From: Tetraselmis striata
Lineage: Eukaryota; Chlorophyta; Chlorodendrophyceae; Chlorodendrales; Chlorodendraceae
Assembly (NCBI GenBank): GCA_006384855.1
Contig: VCJN01002378.1
Span: 1 to 64,000 of the forward strand
Direction: 5' to 3'
Length of the DNA stretch: 64,000 nt
Notes under the pieces: model-generated
The model's input: only the letters and a program-made list of their open reading frames with translations
Told to the model about the DNA's origin: nothing
The model's database searches: none
Translations under genes and position numbers: made by a program
Shown here: positions 51,772 through 64,000 of the stretch, in pieces
Numbering within the stretch: the first letter of the stretch is position 1
Layout: the number at the start of each line of letters is the position of its first letter

Positions 51772-54700
51772 ATGAATTGCATTGCCAGCGCTTTGAAGTA
51801 AGAACTCGCGTGTGGCTTGCATAAAAGTCATCTGGCGCAGCGTTTCGAGCGGCGGCTCCACCGGATTATAGTACTTAATAGTACATGCATGTCAGTATAT
51901 AAGCGCTTGTGACGACTAGCGAGCAGTGCCATTTTTTTTTCCATTACCAGCAGCGAGCATCGAGTACCAGTGGCGAGTAGCGAGTACCAATAGCGAGTAC
52001 CGAGTAGACAGTAGACAGTAGCCAGTAGCCAGTAGCGAGTATAGCCCGTGTAGCCTGCGCGCTCATAGCCTCCCAACCGTGAGATCGTAATCGGACGGCT
52101 GTGTAATTAAGGGCCGTGGGTGGGCGGGCGGGTGGATTATAGTACTTAGTAGTACATGCCAGTAGATAAGCGCTTTATTCATGCATCTATAGGCCCGATC
52201 CGCTGCACTATACGGGTACCCGTACGGCAATAAAGCTCACCGCCGAAAAATCGACGCTTCGATGGATAAAGGATGTAAACCAAAACATACACCCCCCACA
52301 AAAGTCTTGACCCCCCGAAATCACACAACACGCGGGAATTCACTGTTGCGCGGGTATACGGCACTATTATTGGATGCCATTCAACCAACCGCAGGTACGC
52401 AATCGCCACTAGGCAGGTCCATCGTCTTCAAATGGTAAATGTCGGTTGTTTTGGCGCGGAGAAGTGTGTGATAAAGTGGTAGAACAGCCGCAACAGTGGC
52501 CCATTTTGAGCATTCATTGTAAGCGAGTCCAGAGCATGTAACGATTATTGTGCAAGTACATGTGCGACTTTCTTCCAAATTCGCCGACATAGTGGTGTCA
52601 TGCGACCACTCCGTGTTTGTATTGAGTTAAAATGAGTCTCTACGCAAAAGGGTACATGAATCTGAGCGCCGTCAGTGGAGGAAAAATTGTTGCAATTGCA
52701 GTTATGTGACGTGTGCTAAAAGGCACAGGTTCGTGAAACGGTGTCCAATTGAGGCGTACGAGGTCGCGTTGGAAAGCGCGTGGCAAAAGCGCTTTTATGC
52801 ATGTCAGGGGACCTATCTTGCCCGGAATTTTCGCGCTCGGAATTGCCATTTGCTATCGTTCAAGGGGTATGCGAGCCTAAAAACATGTTTCCGAATGTAG
52901 GAGCCCGATGTTAGGCCCCGTAACGAGCAGCTAGGTGCAACCTATAGCGCCTCAGACTCGAGCCCACTATAGGTCTCAAGCAAGCAAACAACTCTTCATT
53001 ATAGCGTTCCCCCAAATTAGCAGACATTGTTGTGCTCGCAATGCGTATGAATTTCTGTGATTTTGATGTAATCGGTGCTTTCGCACAATGCCTACCTTTC
53101 CTCACACACCTCCCGCGCTGCGTCGCAAGTAGTGCATCGGAAGGACTTTATTGACATGGACTATATGTATGTATATATATGTATGTATGCATGTATGTAT
53201 GTATGTACCTTGTTTGCTATTTGTGTTCATATATGGATATATATATTATATATTATATCTGTATCTACATAAACACATATGTATCTATGTGTATAAAAAT
53301 ATATACAGGGAAGGGAGGTCCAATTGGAAGGAAGTTAAAAACTCCATCGCCTAGCCACAAGAATATGTTGCTATCAGTCTATTCGTTGAGCATCCCCAAC
53401 GCAAGCATGTCCTTCCTCGTGGCGGCGCTAAACTTGGTGACGCCGTCTCCGACGCCGCCCGCCTCTATAGTTGCCGGCAGTTGGATGGTAACAACTGGCT
53501 GGGTTAGTCCGGGCACCAATACGGGTTTGCGGGGCTAGGTTCAGGTAGGAGGGCCGCCCCGCCGCGCGCCCGTCGCGCTACTCATAGCGCATGCCTCGCG
53601 CGTAACGTACATGCGCAAATGATGGTTGTTGCAAACCCGTTGTAATCCGTAGATATCGATTGAGTAACGGCCGACGGTCGCGGTGATAAAATTGTACATC
53701 ATGAGGCACGTTATTGTTGAGCCGTCATGTGCAGGTGTGCGCATCGTTGAGCCGCAGTCGGCTGTGGTTGTAAAAAGCACCGCCCCGACGAAGGTCTAAA
53801 TGTAATCCGTAGGGTAGGAGTGTCCGGTCCAGACACATGGCGCTCATCCCGTCGTGAAGCTGCTAAGGTTTGCCGTGCGGCAGTCGTCACCGAAAGGCGG
53901 CCTCGCAAAGCGTTGACAACTCCGACAGAGGGTGCCCAATGCCATCACTCGTGCTCACCTTCGCGGCCACGCCCCCGACCTCACCGCGTCCGCGTTCACG
54001 CCCGCGACCTGCGAGCGTTGCTACTACTACACGAACATTGGCGGTGGCCTCGGCGTTGCAGCTGGCGACTGTCGCTTGGAAGACTCGACACTCGTAGTCG
54101 CGCATCCGGTCGCCAAAAACCGCACATCCCATATGCTTCGCCGCGGTAGTCTGAAAATGCAGAGCCCTCAGCACGCCAAGCACCCCATGGTGACGACTAC
54201 CGTGCACTGGTTTGATCTCGTTGAGCCTCCGCATGAAGGCTGAACGAAAGCGAAACGCGGTGGCTTCGGCGTGGTTCCGGGCGCGCGCAAGTTAAGGGGC
54301 GAGTTAAGGGGCGAAGTCTTGATTAGTAGCTCGGACGTAGGGTAGCAGCTCGTCGAGAGCCAAGAAAAGAGCGGCTGCGTGACCCCAAAACATGTCAAAC
54401 CCTACACAATGTACTCCTCATGTGCCGGTATACGCCGGTCATCCTGCTTGAGGTAGTCGTTTGTCATGTCGATACGTAGAGGTAAAAGCCCAAGTACTAC
54501 GCGGTTGACCAAACGAACGTCTTCGTAACCATGCTCTGGCTATGGCACCGCGAGGTAGTCGTCCTCGCTCGTCACACGCGGATTTTGCTCCTACACGCGG
54601 CCGCTCTAGCTTGGCTCTAGCAAGTCATGGCGCGCGGCGGCTCCCCGTTGGTTGTCGGATGTCTCGCGAAGCGCTGCCCAAATCCAGAGCTATGTGCTCC

Positions 54701-56155
54701 GTCTCCATCGACGACACCGCGCCCACAAGCCGTCAATTGGGCCAACGCCGATGTGAGCTCGAGCAGCAATCTAGACCGGGCGTGCATGTCTGCTTGAAGC
54801 GATTCGAGCATGGGCTCGGCGACAGGGTCTTCTCCATCTGGCGTGTTGACGCACGGACGTGTGGATGAGAATTACACACACGAATGGTGAGCCGGGTGCG
54901 TGTGGTCTATGACTTTGCCCGCAACATGTTACGGGACAGTTAATCGCTGTGTGTAGCACAACGAGATTGGAAGATGGCACGCTCTGCTATTTCGACTGAT
55001 TTTTATGTCTACTCGTAGTGTTGCACACGAAAGGCGGGCACAGCGACGAGTTAATTCGTAACCCGTACCGCTTACCAGCACATGTAGCCGGAAAATCAAT
55101 TAGGAAAGGGGGAACCTCATAAACTAGCTAGTTTATTTACATTGTGATATGCGCACCGCGCCGCGATCCCCCGGCCCGGCCCGCCGCGCCGTGCTGCATC
55201 GCACATACAAATCCCGCCAGCTGCTCCACAAATCACCACCGCGCTACATGTACATGGTACCCGTTAAATTCTCTTTGTCACAGGCAGCAGTAATGTCGCA
55301 CCGGACCTACGCTGGGAAATGCGCCAGGCCGGTGAGGGGACAACACAGCCAAAGCAAGCACATTGGGCACCCATGGCCTTTCTATAGGATATAGGGTATA
55401 GGGCATAGGGACATGCTCTAGGACGGTTTGTGGTTGACCCGAGTGAGGAGTGGCAGCCAGTGGGTCAGCGCAAATACAAATGCGGGTCAAGCGATCCTTC
55501 GAGGATCGCGCGACCCAAGGACCTAGGCTGGCCACCACCTCAAGCACGGTGTCGCCTAAAACCACAGCAGAGGTGCTCTCTTGTGCCGCTGCCACACGTC
55601 ACGTGTGCTATCAATAGTCGTGTCTCACGGTCCCGGTTGGTGGTGCGCGTCGACGCCAATGTCGCACCACGGGGCCAGTGCGACATGAGTGTGTTTAACC
55701 TACGCTGGACCGACCCCACCTACAGCCCGTCCCAGCTCGCTGCAAAACCGCATGTGCCCAGCCAACTGCGCCACGTCAACGCCTTAGTCCGGACCCAATT
55801 CGGCCCCTGCATGGGCTTCATTGGGTGTTGGTTTTACATGGGTATTTAAGCAAGGTTTTGGTGCCCCAACGTAGGGTCCTGCACGACAAAGAGAATTTGA
55901 CGGGGTGCACAGGATAAAATCCTTAGGCTACATTTCATTTTCGGCCGTAACCGCAAATAATCGTACCCGGTACGAATTTACGGTTGCGGCTCGCGAGTAG
56001 TCGTAATTGGGAGTCGTAATCGCTAAACACGGAGTTGTATTATGGAGCCGTAACCGTAAATTGGCGGACTTGCGGCTCGAGGATTTGCGGCTGGCCTCAC
56101 TGGTCGCAAATATCGCAATATTTACGATCGCCCCTCCAAGCGCAAGAGCGGCGGC

Positions 56156-56455
56156 ATGGCTGCCAACACCGCTACCGGTGGCAAGGCCCACGACTCACCA
56201 GACCCTACAAAGGATGACGAGGTGGACAAGGCGCCGAGTGACATCTCCAACACTTTGCGGGGAGTGAAAGGATCACTGACAAGCCAAGTCGTCCACATCA
56301 AAGAGCAAGCTGAGGCTGCGAAGAAGGCTGCAGCTGCAAAGGAAAGGCTTGCAGCCCTGGAAGCTGTCAAAATGCATTTGCAATGTTTCCCACAGGTACC
56401 CCATAACACACATTTGCAGTGTAATCAATGTCTGAGCTGGCAAGTATGTCCATGA
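56156..56455 (+). CDS. Unrecognised 99-residue ORF in array copy 2
   Basis: MAANTATGGKAHDSPDPTKD start, then a helical Ala/Lys/Glu-rich stretch (EQAEAAKKAAAAKERLAALE). A donor-like CACAG|GTACCC follows codon 80, so the real coding part may be an exon ending there. No domain is recognised. The open stretch is kept in copies 2 and 3 but not in copy 1. Composition resembles linker or coiled-coil exons of the host genes at 32-42 kb, so a captured host exon is possible. Expression is unproved. Confidence 0.4.
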   Translation: MAANTATGGKAHDSPDPTKDDEVDKAPSDISNTLRGVKGSLTSQVVHIKEQAEAAKKAAAAKERLAALEAVKMHLQCFPQVPHNTHLQCNQCLSWQVCP

Positions 56456-56679
56456 ACTTGGCCAACAGCCCAACAATAGCGGCACCAACGGCGACGTGCC
56501 TGCTGTTGCAGCCTGCGCTGCATCTACGGCAATGTAGTTGTGTCACGCACGTTGTAACGATGCTACCCCTCCCTCGCTCATTAATAAATATTTGAAAGTG
56601 CTGCCTCTTATCCATCTGTCATGTCCTTGCTGCATCACTGCGCGGCGTATCTCCTACATACGTATCAGATTTTAGAGCA

Positions 56680-56872
56680 AGCATGTTGCTGCCCTGCTGC
56701 AGTTGCATCATTTTTGAGCGATCGTGCTGCTGCCCTGGTGCACTTGTATCAGTTTATACAACGACCATGCGGCTGCCCTGATGCAGTTATATAAATTTAC
56801 ACAACGATCATGCTGCTGCCTTGCTACACTTGTATCAGTTTAATTATAGAGCAAGCATGTTGCTGCCCTGCT
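56680..56872. repeat. Minisatellite, period about 43 bp, copy 2
   Basis: Same as 49,727-49,919 with scattered differences. Confidence 0.75.
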
Positions 56873-57256
56873 TGTAAGCTTTAAGTAGGAGGCTTTAGTG
56901 AAGAGGAGGAAGAGGCTTGTAGCAAAGGTAATTGTTACAGTGTACCGAGGCGTACACACAGCTATTGGCATGGCAGCCGGTTGCAAGCAGGTGCTAGGCT
57001 TGGAGATGCGATCTAGTCTTGAAGTCATCGGGGATTGCTGCAGACATCCTCGGGCATTGGTAGAAGCATGCGAGCGTAACGTGGCCGTACGTCTGTAAGA
57101 CGTGTAATAGGTACTGGTGGCGTGCGGGCATTGAGCAGATGTCGGGTAGTACAGAAATGAGTATATATATATATAATATGTATATACGAACATGCATGTG
57201 CTTACGAGTATGGTGGGTATGCGTATGCAGGTAGGGTTATAGTGGTAACCCTAACA
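56873..57256 (+). repeat. LTR-like repeat in array copy 2
   Basis: Same ends as copy 1, but shorter because the TA run is contracted to about 12 bases. Confidence 0.65.
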
Positions 57257-58466
57257 TTCCATCCCGGCCCCAAAAAGTTGACCTAAGGGATACGCAAAGG
57301 AAAACGGGCGGGGTATTTTGCGGACAGAGCACGATAATGGGTTGCAGTAAACATTGTCGAAGGGAAGTTGTTTTCCCAGGCGCGAAGACCCCTTTGATAG
57401 GTCTCCACGTCGCGCGGACCCCGTCATCATTTTGGCTTTTCCCTTTGGATGATGGGTGACATGTGTGACAACATGCGCGCAGACCTGTGCAGCAGTGGCG
57501 ACATTGCTGCCGAGGGGGCCAGCCCGCGCCTAGCCTACGGTGCATGCGGTATAAGCATGCACCTATGGAATCGAAGGCACTTTATGTGTGCTACTTTCAC
57601 CCAGGGAGGCGCGGCCAACGGCGCTTATCTTGCAGCTTGGAAAATTGTTGGATGATTGGCCCCATCACGGCGACGGGATTACTGGCACACTCTCATGGAA
57701 ATACCATGCATTGCATCGGTGGCGTGCATGGATTGGGCTCAATCTCGGTGGTCTTACAGCGCATGCATACGTCCACCCACAACCGGCAGCGCGCGGGCAT
57801 ATGTGAAGGATGGTAGCTACGCCGCCAACAAGTTGCCCCCTATTCATCGCCCGTTTTTCTGTGGTTTTAGCCATGTGCCAAGCAATGCCGTTGCCGAAGA
57901 ACAATTCTAAAAGTGCGATAACCGGGAGAAACGGCTGCCTCCTTGGCGTAGGAGGCTTGCATACACTGGATTACAAGGCTCCATGGACCCGTGGCCCCAT
58001 GGCTTGCTTGGGCACCGAGGCGAGGATACGCGCGGATTTCTATGTGCAAAGACTTATGTGTACTGGTGTAGTCAACAAGCAAATTTCCGAAGCATTCCGC
58101 AAGACTAATTAAAGGCCAGTGGCAGAATTTCCAACACTGTTGGATCATTTATGTTATTGTTATGATTCCGCTTGCGACTTTTCGCTACCCGTGTGTCATC
58201 CGGACGGACGTTATTATATTCTATGCTGGGGATATACCGGGTAGATTGATCTGCTGATGGAGGCGATATGTGATTCGGTACTTCGTATGGGTTACTCCAT
58301 TAAAATAGGTCTACAGATACATATATGCGTAAATATATACTATTTGCATGTGTATATATATGAAGGAAATTGACAGTTGAATCAGCGATGCGTCGATTTT
58401 TTGAAAAAATTTAAAAGAACGGGTTCTATATTACTGGCCTACAGTTCCATGCATGAATTGCATTGC

Positions 58467-58698
58467 GCACACGGCGGGGGCTGTTGCAGCGGGTCTCGGC
58501 TTGCGTGCATGGTACCCTGGGCGGCATTCTCTCTGCCGGTGTGCAGATGGCCAAGTCTGATGCGTGTGCTCGTGCCCATTCTGCGTCGTCTCATGTTACT
58601 GCTTCCACCTCGCGGTCGCTGTAGAGGACCTTTCTGATTGTCCTTTTTTTTGGTGATTTCCTGCAATCGCCTTCTGCTGCTAGCTCATGTAATTATAT
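58467..58698 (+). mobile_element. LINE 3' end inserted in array copy 3
   Basis: Same 232-bp insert with ATGAATTGCATTGC at 58,453-58,466 and 58,699-58,712. Confidence 0.88.
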
Positions 58699-61600
58699 AT
58701 GAATTGCATTGCCAGCGCTTTGAAGTAAGAACTCGCGTGTGGCTTGCATAAAAGTCATCTGGCGCAGCGTTTCGAGCGGCGGCTCCACCGGATTATAGTA
58801 CTTAATAGTACATGCATGTCAGTATATAAGCGCTTGTGACGACTAGCGAGCAGTGCCATTTTTTTTTCCATTACCAGCAGCGAGCATCGAGTACCAGTGG
58901 CGAGTAGCGAGTACCAATAGCGAGTACCGAGTAGACAGTAGACAGTAGCCAGTAGCCAGTAGCGAGTATAGCCCGTGTAGCCTGCGCGCTCATAGCCTCC
59001 CAACCGTGAGATCGTAATCGGACGGCTGTGTAATTAAGGGCCGTGGGTGGGCGGGCGGGTGGATTATAGTACTTAGTAGTACATGCCAGTAGATAAGCGC
59101 TTTATTCATGCATCTATAGGCCCGATCCGCTGCACTATACGGGTACCCGTACGGCAATAAAGCTCACCGCCGAAAAATCGACGCTTCGATGGATAAAGGA
59201 TGTAAACCAAAACATACACCCCCCACAAAAGTCTTGACCCCCCGAAATCACACAACACGCGGGAATTCACTGTTGCGCGGGTATACGGCACTATTATTGG
59301 ATGCCATTCAACCAACCGCAGGTACGCAATCGCCACTAGGCAGGTCCATCGTCTTCAAATGGTAAATGTCCGTTGTTTTGGCGCGGAGAAGTGTGTGATA
59401 AAGTGGTAGAACAGCCGCAACAGTGGCCCATTTTGAGCATTCATTGTAAGCGAGTCCAGAGCATGTAACGATTATTGTGCAAGTACATGTGCGACTTTCT
59501 TCCAAATTCGCCGACATAGTGGTGTCATGCGACCACTCCGTGTTTGTATTGAGTTAAAATGAGTCTCTACGCAAAAGGGTACATGAATCTGAGCGCCGTC
59601 AGTGGAGGAAAAATTGTTGCAATTGCAGTTATGTGACGTGTGCTAAAAGGCACAGGTTCGTGAAACGGTGTCCAATTGAGGCGTACGAGGTCGCGTTGGA
59701 AAGCGCGTGGCAAAAGCGCTTTTATGCATGTCAGGGGACCTATCTTGCCCGGAATTTTCGCGCTCGGAATTGCCATTTGCTATCGTTCAAGGGGTATGCG
59801 AGCCTAAAAACATGTTTCCGAATGTAGGAGCCCGATGTTAGGCCCCGTAACGAGCAGCTAGGTGCAACCTATAGCGCCTCAGACTCGAGCCCACTATAGG
59901 TCTCAAGCAAGCAAACAACTCTTCATTATAGCGTTCCCCCAAATTAGCAGACATTGTTGTGCTCGCAATGCGTATGAATTTCTGTGATTTTGATGTAATC
60001 GGTGCTTTCGCACAATGCCTACCTTTCCTCACACACCTCCCGCGCTGCGTCGCAAGTAGTGCATCGGAAGGACTTTATTGACATGGACTATATGTATGTA
60101 TATATATGTATGTATGCATGTATGTATGTATGTACCTTGTTTGCTATTTGTGTTCATATATGGATATATATATTATATATTATATCTGTATCTACATACA
60201 CACATATGTATCTATGTGTATAAAAATATATACAGGGAAGGGAGGTCCAATTGGAAGGAAGTTAAAAACTCCATCGCCTAGCCACAAGAATATGTTGCTA
60301 TCAGTCTATTCGTTGAGCATCCCCAACGCAAGCATGTCCTTCCTCGTGGCGGCGCTAAACTTGGTGACGCCGTCTCCGACGCCGCCCGCCTCTATAGTTG
60401 CCGGCAGTTGGATGGTAACAACTGGCTGGGGTAGTCCGGGCACCAATACGGGTTTGCGGGGCTAGGTTCAGGTAGGAGGGCCGCCCCGCCGCGCGCCCGT
60501 CGCGCTACTCATAGCGCATGCCTCGCGCGTAACGTACATGCGCAAATGATGGTTGTTGCAAACCCGTTGTAATCCGTAGATATCGATTGAGTAACGGCCG
60601 ACGGTCGCGGTGATAAAATTGTACATCATGAGGCACGTTATTGTTGAGCCGTCATGTGCAGGTGTGCGCATCGTTGAGCCGCAGTCGGCTGTGGTTGTAA
60701 AAAGCACCGCCCCGACGAAGGTCTAAATGTAATCCGTAGGGTAGGAGTGTCCGGTCCAGACACATGGCGCTCATCCCGTCGTGAAGCTGCTAAGGTTTGC
60801 CGTGCGGCAGTCGTCACCGAAAGGCGGCCTCGCAAAGCGTTGACAACTCCGACAGAAGGTGCCCAATGCCATCACTCGTGCTCACCTTCGCGGCCACGCC
60901 CCCGACCTCACCGCGTCCGCGTTCACGCCCGCGACCTGCGAGCGTTGCTACTACTACACGAACATTGGCGGTGGCCTCGGCGTTGCAGCTGGCGACTGTC
61001 GCTTGGAAGACTCGACACTCGTAGTCGCGCATCCGGTCGCCAAAAACCGCACATCCCATATGCTTCGCCGCGGTAGTCTGAAAATGCAGAGCCCTCAGCA
61101 CGCCAAGCACCCCATGGTGACGACTACCGTGCACTGGTTTGATCTCGTTGAGCCTCCGCATGAAGGCTGAACGAAAGCGAAACGCGGTGGCTTCGGCGTG
61201 GTTCCGGGCGCGCGCGAGTTAAGGGGCGAGTTAAGGGGCGAAGTCTTGATTAGTAGCTCGGACGTAGGGTAGCAGCTCGTCGAGAGCCAAGAAAAGAGCG
61301 GCTGCGTGACCCCAAAACATGTCAAACCCTACACAATGTACTCCTCATGTGCCGGTATACGCCGGTCATCCTGCTTGAGGTAGTCGTTTGTCATGTCGAT
61401 ACGTAGAGGTAAAAGCCCAAGTACTACGCGGTTGACCAAACGAACGTCTTCGTAGCTATGCTCTGGCTATGGCACCGCGAGGTAGTCGTCCTCGCTCGTC
61501 ACACGCGGATTTTGCTCCTACACGCGGCCGCTCTAGCTTGGCTCTAGCAAGTCATGGCGCGCGGCGGCTCCCCGTTGGTTGTCGGATGTCTCGCGAAGCG

Positions 61601-63054
61601 CTGCCCAAATCCAGAGCTATGTGCTCCGTCTCCATCGACGACACCACGCCCACAAGCCGTCAATTGGGCCAACGCCGATGTGAGCTCGAGCAGCAATCTA
61701 GACCGGGCGTGCATGTCTGCTTGAAGCGATTCGAGCATGGGCTCGGCGACAGGGTCTTCTCCATCTGGCGTGTTGACGCACGGACGTGTGGATGAGAATT
61801 ACACACACGAATGGTGAGCCGGGTGCGTGTGGTCTATGACTTTGCCCGCAACATGTTACGGGACAGTTAATCGTTGTGTGTAGCACAACGAGATTGGAAG
61901 ATGGCACGCTCTGCTATTGCGACTGATTTTTATGTCTACTCGTAGTGTTGCACACGAAAGGCGGGCACAGCGACGAGTTAATTCGTAACCCGTACCGCTT
62001 ACCAGCACATGTAGCCGGAAAATCAATTAGGAAAGGGGGAACCTCATAAACTAGCTAGTTTATTTACATCGTAATATGCGCACCGCGCCGCGATCCCCCG
62101 GCCCGGCCCGCCGCGCCAGCTGCTCCACAAATCACCACCGCGCTACATGTACATGGTACCCGTTAAATTCTCTTTGTCACAGGCAGCAGTAATGTCGCAC
62201 CGGACCTACGCTTGGAAATGCGCCAGGCCGGTGAGGGGACAACACAGCCAAAGCAAGCACACTGGGCACCCATGGCCTTTCTATAGGGTATAGGGTATAG
62301 GGCATAGGGACATGCTCTAGGACGGTTTGTGGTTGACCCGAGTGAGGAGTGGCAGCCAGTGGGTCAGCGCAAATACAAATGCGGGTCAAGCGATCCTTCG
62401 AGGATCGCGCGACCCAAGGACCTAGGCTGGCCACCACCTCAAGCACGGTGTCGCCTAAAACCACAGCAGAGGTGCTCTCTTGTGCCTCTGCCACACGTCA
62501 CATGTGCTATCAATAGCCGTGTCTCACGGTCCCGGTTGGTGGTGCGCGTCGACGCCAATGTCGCACCACGGGGCCAGTGCGACATGAGTGTGTTTAACCT
62601 ACGCTGGACCGACCCCACCTACAGCCCGTCCCAGCTCGCTGCAAAACCGCATGTGCCCAGCCAACTGCGCCACGTCAACGCCTTAGTCCGGACCCAATTC
62701 GGCCCCTGCATGGGCTTCATTGGGTGTTGGTTTTACATGGGTATTTAAGCAAGGTTTTGGTGCCCCAACGTAGGGTCCTGCACGACAAAGAGAATTTGAC
62801 GGGGTGCACAGGATAAAATCCTTAGGCTACATTTCATTTTTGGCCGTAACCGCAAATAATCGTACCCGGTACGAATTTACGGTTGCGGCTCGCGAGTAGT
62901 CGTAATTGGGAGTCGTAATCGCTAAACACGGAGTTGTATTATGGAGCCGTAACCGTAAATTGGCGGACTTGCGGCTCGAGGATTTGCGGCTGGCCTCACT
63001 GGTCGCAAATATCGCAATATTTACGATCGCCCCTCCAAGCGCAAGAGCGGCGGC

Positions 63055-63354
63055 ATGGCTGCCAACACCGCTACCGGTGGCAAGGCCCACGACTCACCAG
63101 ACCCTACAAAGGATGACGAGGTGGACAAGGCGCCGAGTGACATCTCCAACACTTTGCGGGGAGTGAAAGGGTCACTGACAAGCCAAGTCGTCCACATCAA
63201 AGAGCAAGCTGAGGCTGCGAAGAAGGCTGCAGCTGCAAAGGAAAGGCTTGCAGCCCTGGAAGCTGTCAAAATGCATTTGCAATGTTTCCCACAGATACCC
63301 CATAACACACATTTGCAGTGCAATCAATGTCTGAGCTGGCAAGTATGTCCATGA
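63055..63354 (+). CDS. Unrecognised 99-residue ORF in array copy 3
   Basis: Near-identical to 56,156-56,455. The donor-like GTACCC after codon 80 reads ATACCC here, so if that site is a real splice donor, this copy has lost it. Confidence 0.4.
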   Translation: MAANTATGGKAHDSPDPTKDDEVDKAPSDISNTLRGVKGSLTSQVVHIKEQAEAAKKAAAAKERLAALEAVKMHLQCFPQIPHNTHLQCNQCLSWQVCP

Positions 63355-63775
63355 ACTTGGCCAACAGCCCAACAATAGCGGCACCAACGGCGACGTGCCT
63401 GCTGTTGCAGCCTGCGCTGCATCTACGGCAATGTAGTTGTGTCACGCACGTTGTAACGATGCTACCCCTCGCTCCCTCGCTCATTAATAAATATTTGAAA
63501 GTGCTGCCTCTTATCCATCTGTCATGTCCTTGCTGCATCACTGCGCGGCGTATCTCCTACATACGTATCAGATTTTAGAGCAAGCATGTTGCTGCCCTGC
63601 TGCAGCTGCATCATTTTTGAGCGATCGTGCTGCTGCCCTGGTGCACTTGTATCAGTTTATACAACGACCATGCGGCTGCCCTGATGCAGTTATATAAATT
63701 TACACAACGATCATGCTGCTGCCTTGCTACACTTGTATCAGTTTAATTATAGAGCAAGCATGTTGCTGCCCTGCT

Positions 63776-64000
63776 TGTAAGCTTTAAGTAGGAGGCTTTA
63801 GTGAAGAGGAGGAAGAGGCTTGTAGCAAAGGTAATTGTTACAGTGTACCGAGGCGTACACACAGCTATTGGCATGGCAGCCGGTTGCAAGCAGGTGCTAG
63901 GCTTGGAGATGCGATCTAGTCTTGAAGTCATCGGGGATTGCTGCAGACATCCTCGGGCATTGGTAGAAGCATGCGAGCGTAACGTGGCCGTACGTCTGTA
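63776..64000 (+). repeat. LTR-like repeat in array copy 3 (cut by window end)
   Basis: TGTAAGCTTTA start; the rest runs off the window. Confidence 0.65.

Larger units (their letters stand above)
50446..57374 (+). repeat. Tandem array unit, copy 2 (6,929 bp)
   Basis: Complete copy, bounded by CCCAGGCGCGAAGACCCC at both ends. It shares many derived states with copy 3 that are absent from copy 1: the CCTT insertion near 51,013, CATGCATG before the LINE target, and the AGACAGTAGACAG phrase near 52,010. Copies 2 and 3 are therefore the closer pair. Confidence 0.95.
57375..64000 (+). repeat. Tandem array unit, copy 3 (cut by window end)
   Basis: 6,626 bp are present; the rest lies beyond the window, so the number of copies is unknown. 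Near 62,117 it lacks a 28-bp segment present in copies 1 and 2. That segment ends in CCCGCC, so the missing piece is bracketed by CGCC microhomology. Confidence 0.95.

Overview
This window reads as nuclear DNA of a repeat-rich eukaryote, most likely an alga or another unicellular protist. The evidence is spliceosomal introns in three host genes, several Ty3/Gypsy-type fossils, a tyrosine-recombinase element, a LINE with a zinc-knuckle and nuclease-like C-terminus, poly-A SINE-like repeats, and many homopolymer G/C tracts of 13-39 bases. The species cannot be named from sequence alone. I see no operon, ribosomal RNA, convincing tRNA gene or CRISPR array.

Layout. 1-8.9 kb: two related chromodomain Ty3/Gypsy fossils facing each other (plus strand 1-3394, minus strand about 4130-6075), then a minus-strand gag/ORF1-like remnant (about 6.1-8.9 kb). 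8.9-10.7 kb: nothing recognisable. 10.7-16.3 kb: a tyrosine-recombinase element that looks split twice by younger insertions, a 410-bp LTR-like repeat and a 4.06-kb Ty3/Gypsy element with paired LTRs. 16.3-26 kb: gene-poor, holding small dispersed repeats and an old inverted relative of part of the right-hand array. 26-43 kb: the host gene island. It contains an F-box/XPA-like gene (minus, about 27.2-28.8 kb), a LINE remnant (30-31 kb), a 13-exon gene for a protein of about 935 residues with four S1-like repeats (plus, 32.0-39.1 kb), and a coiled-coil gene (minus, 39.9-42.3 kb) convergent with it. 43.5 kb to the end: a head-to-tail array of a unit of about 6.93 kb, two full copies and most of a third.

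Relations. All exons of the S1 gene join in phase (60+147+209+743+414+81+38+345+101+202+318+89+61 = 2808 nt). This supports the model strongly and reveals two apparent GC-AG introns. The array unit is a mosaic of repeats that also occur singly elsewhere in the window: an LTR-like repeat (also at 11.1 kb), a SINE-like tail (also at 17, 29.5, 35.4 and 42.8 kb), and a block found inverted at 18.5-19.7 kb. That inverted block keeps the empty site for the LINE 3' end inserted in every array copy, so filled and empty alleles of one insertion can be compared inside the window.

Functional links between the three host genes are not evident from sequence. Exon models are manual and rest on phase, splice consensus and domain continuity.
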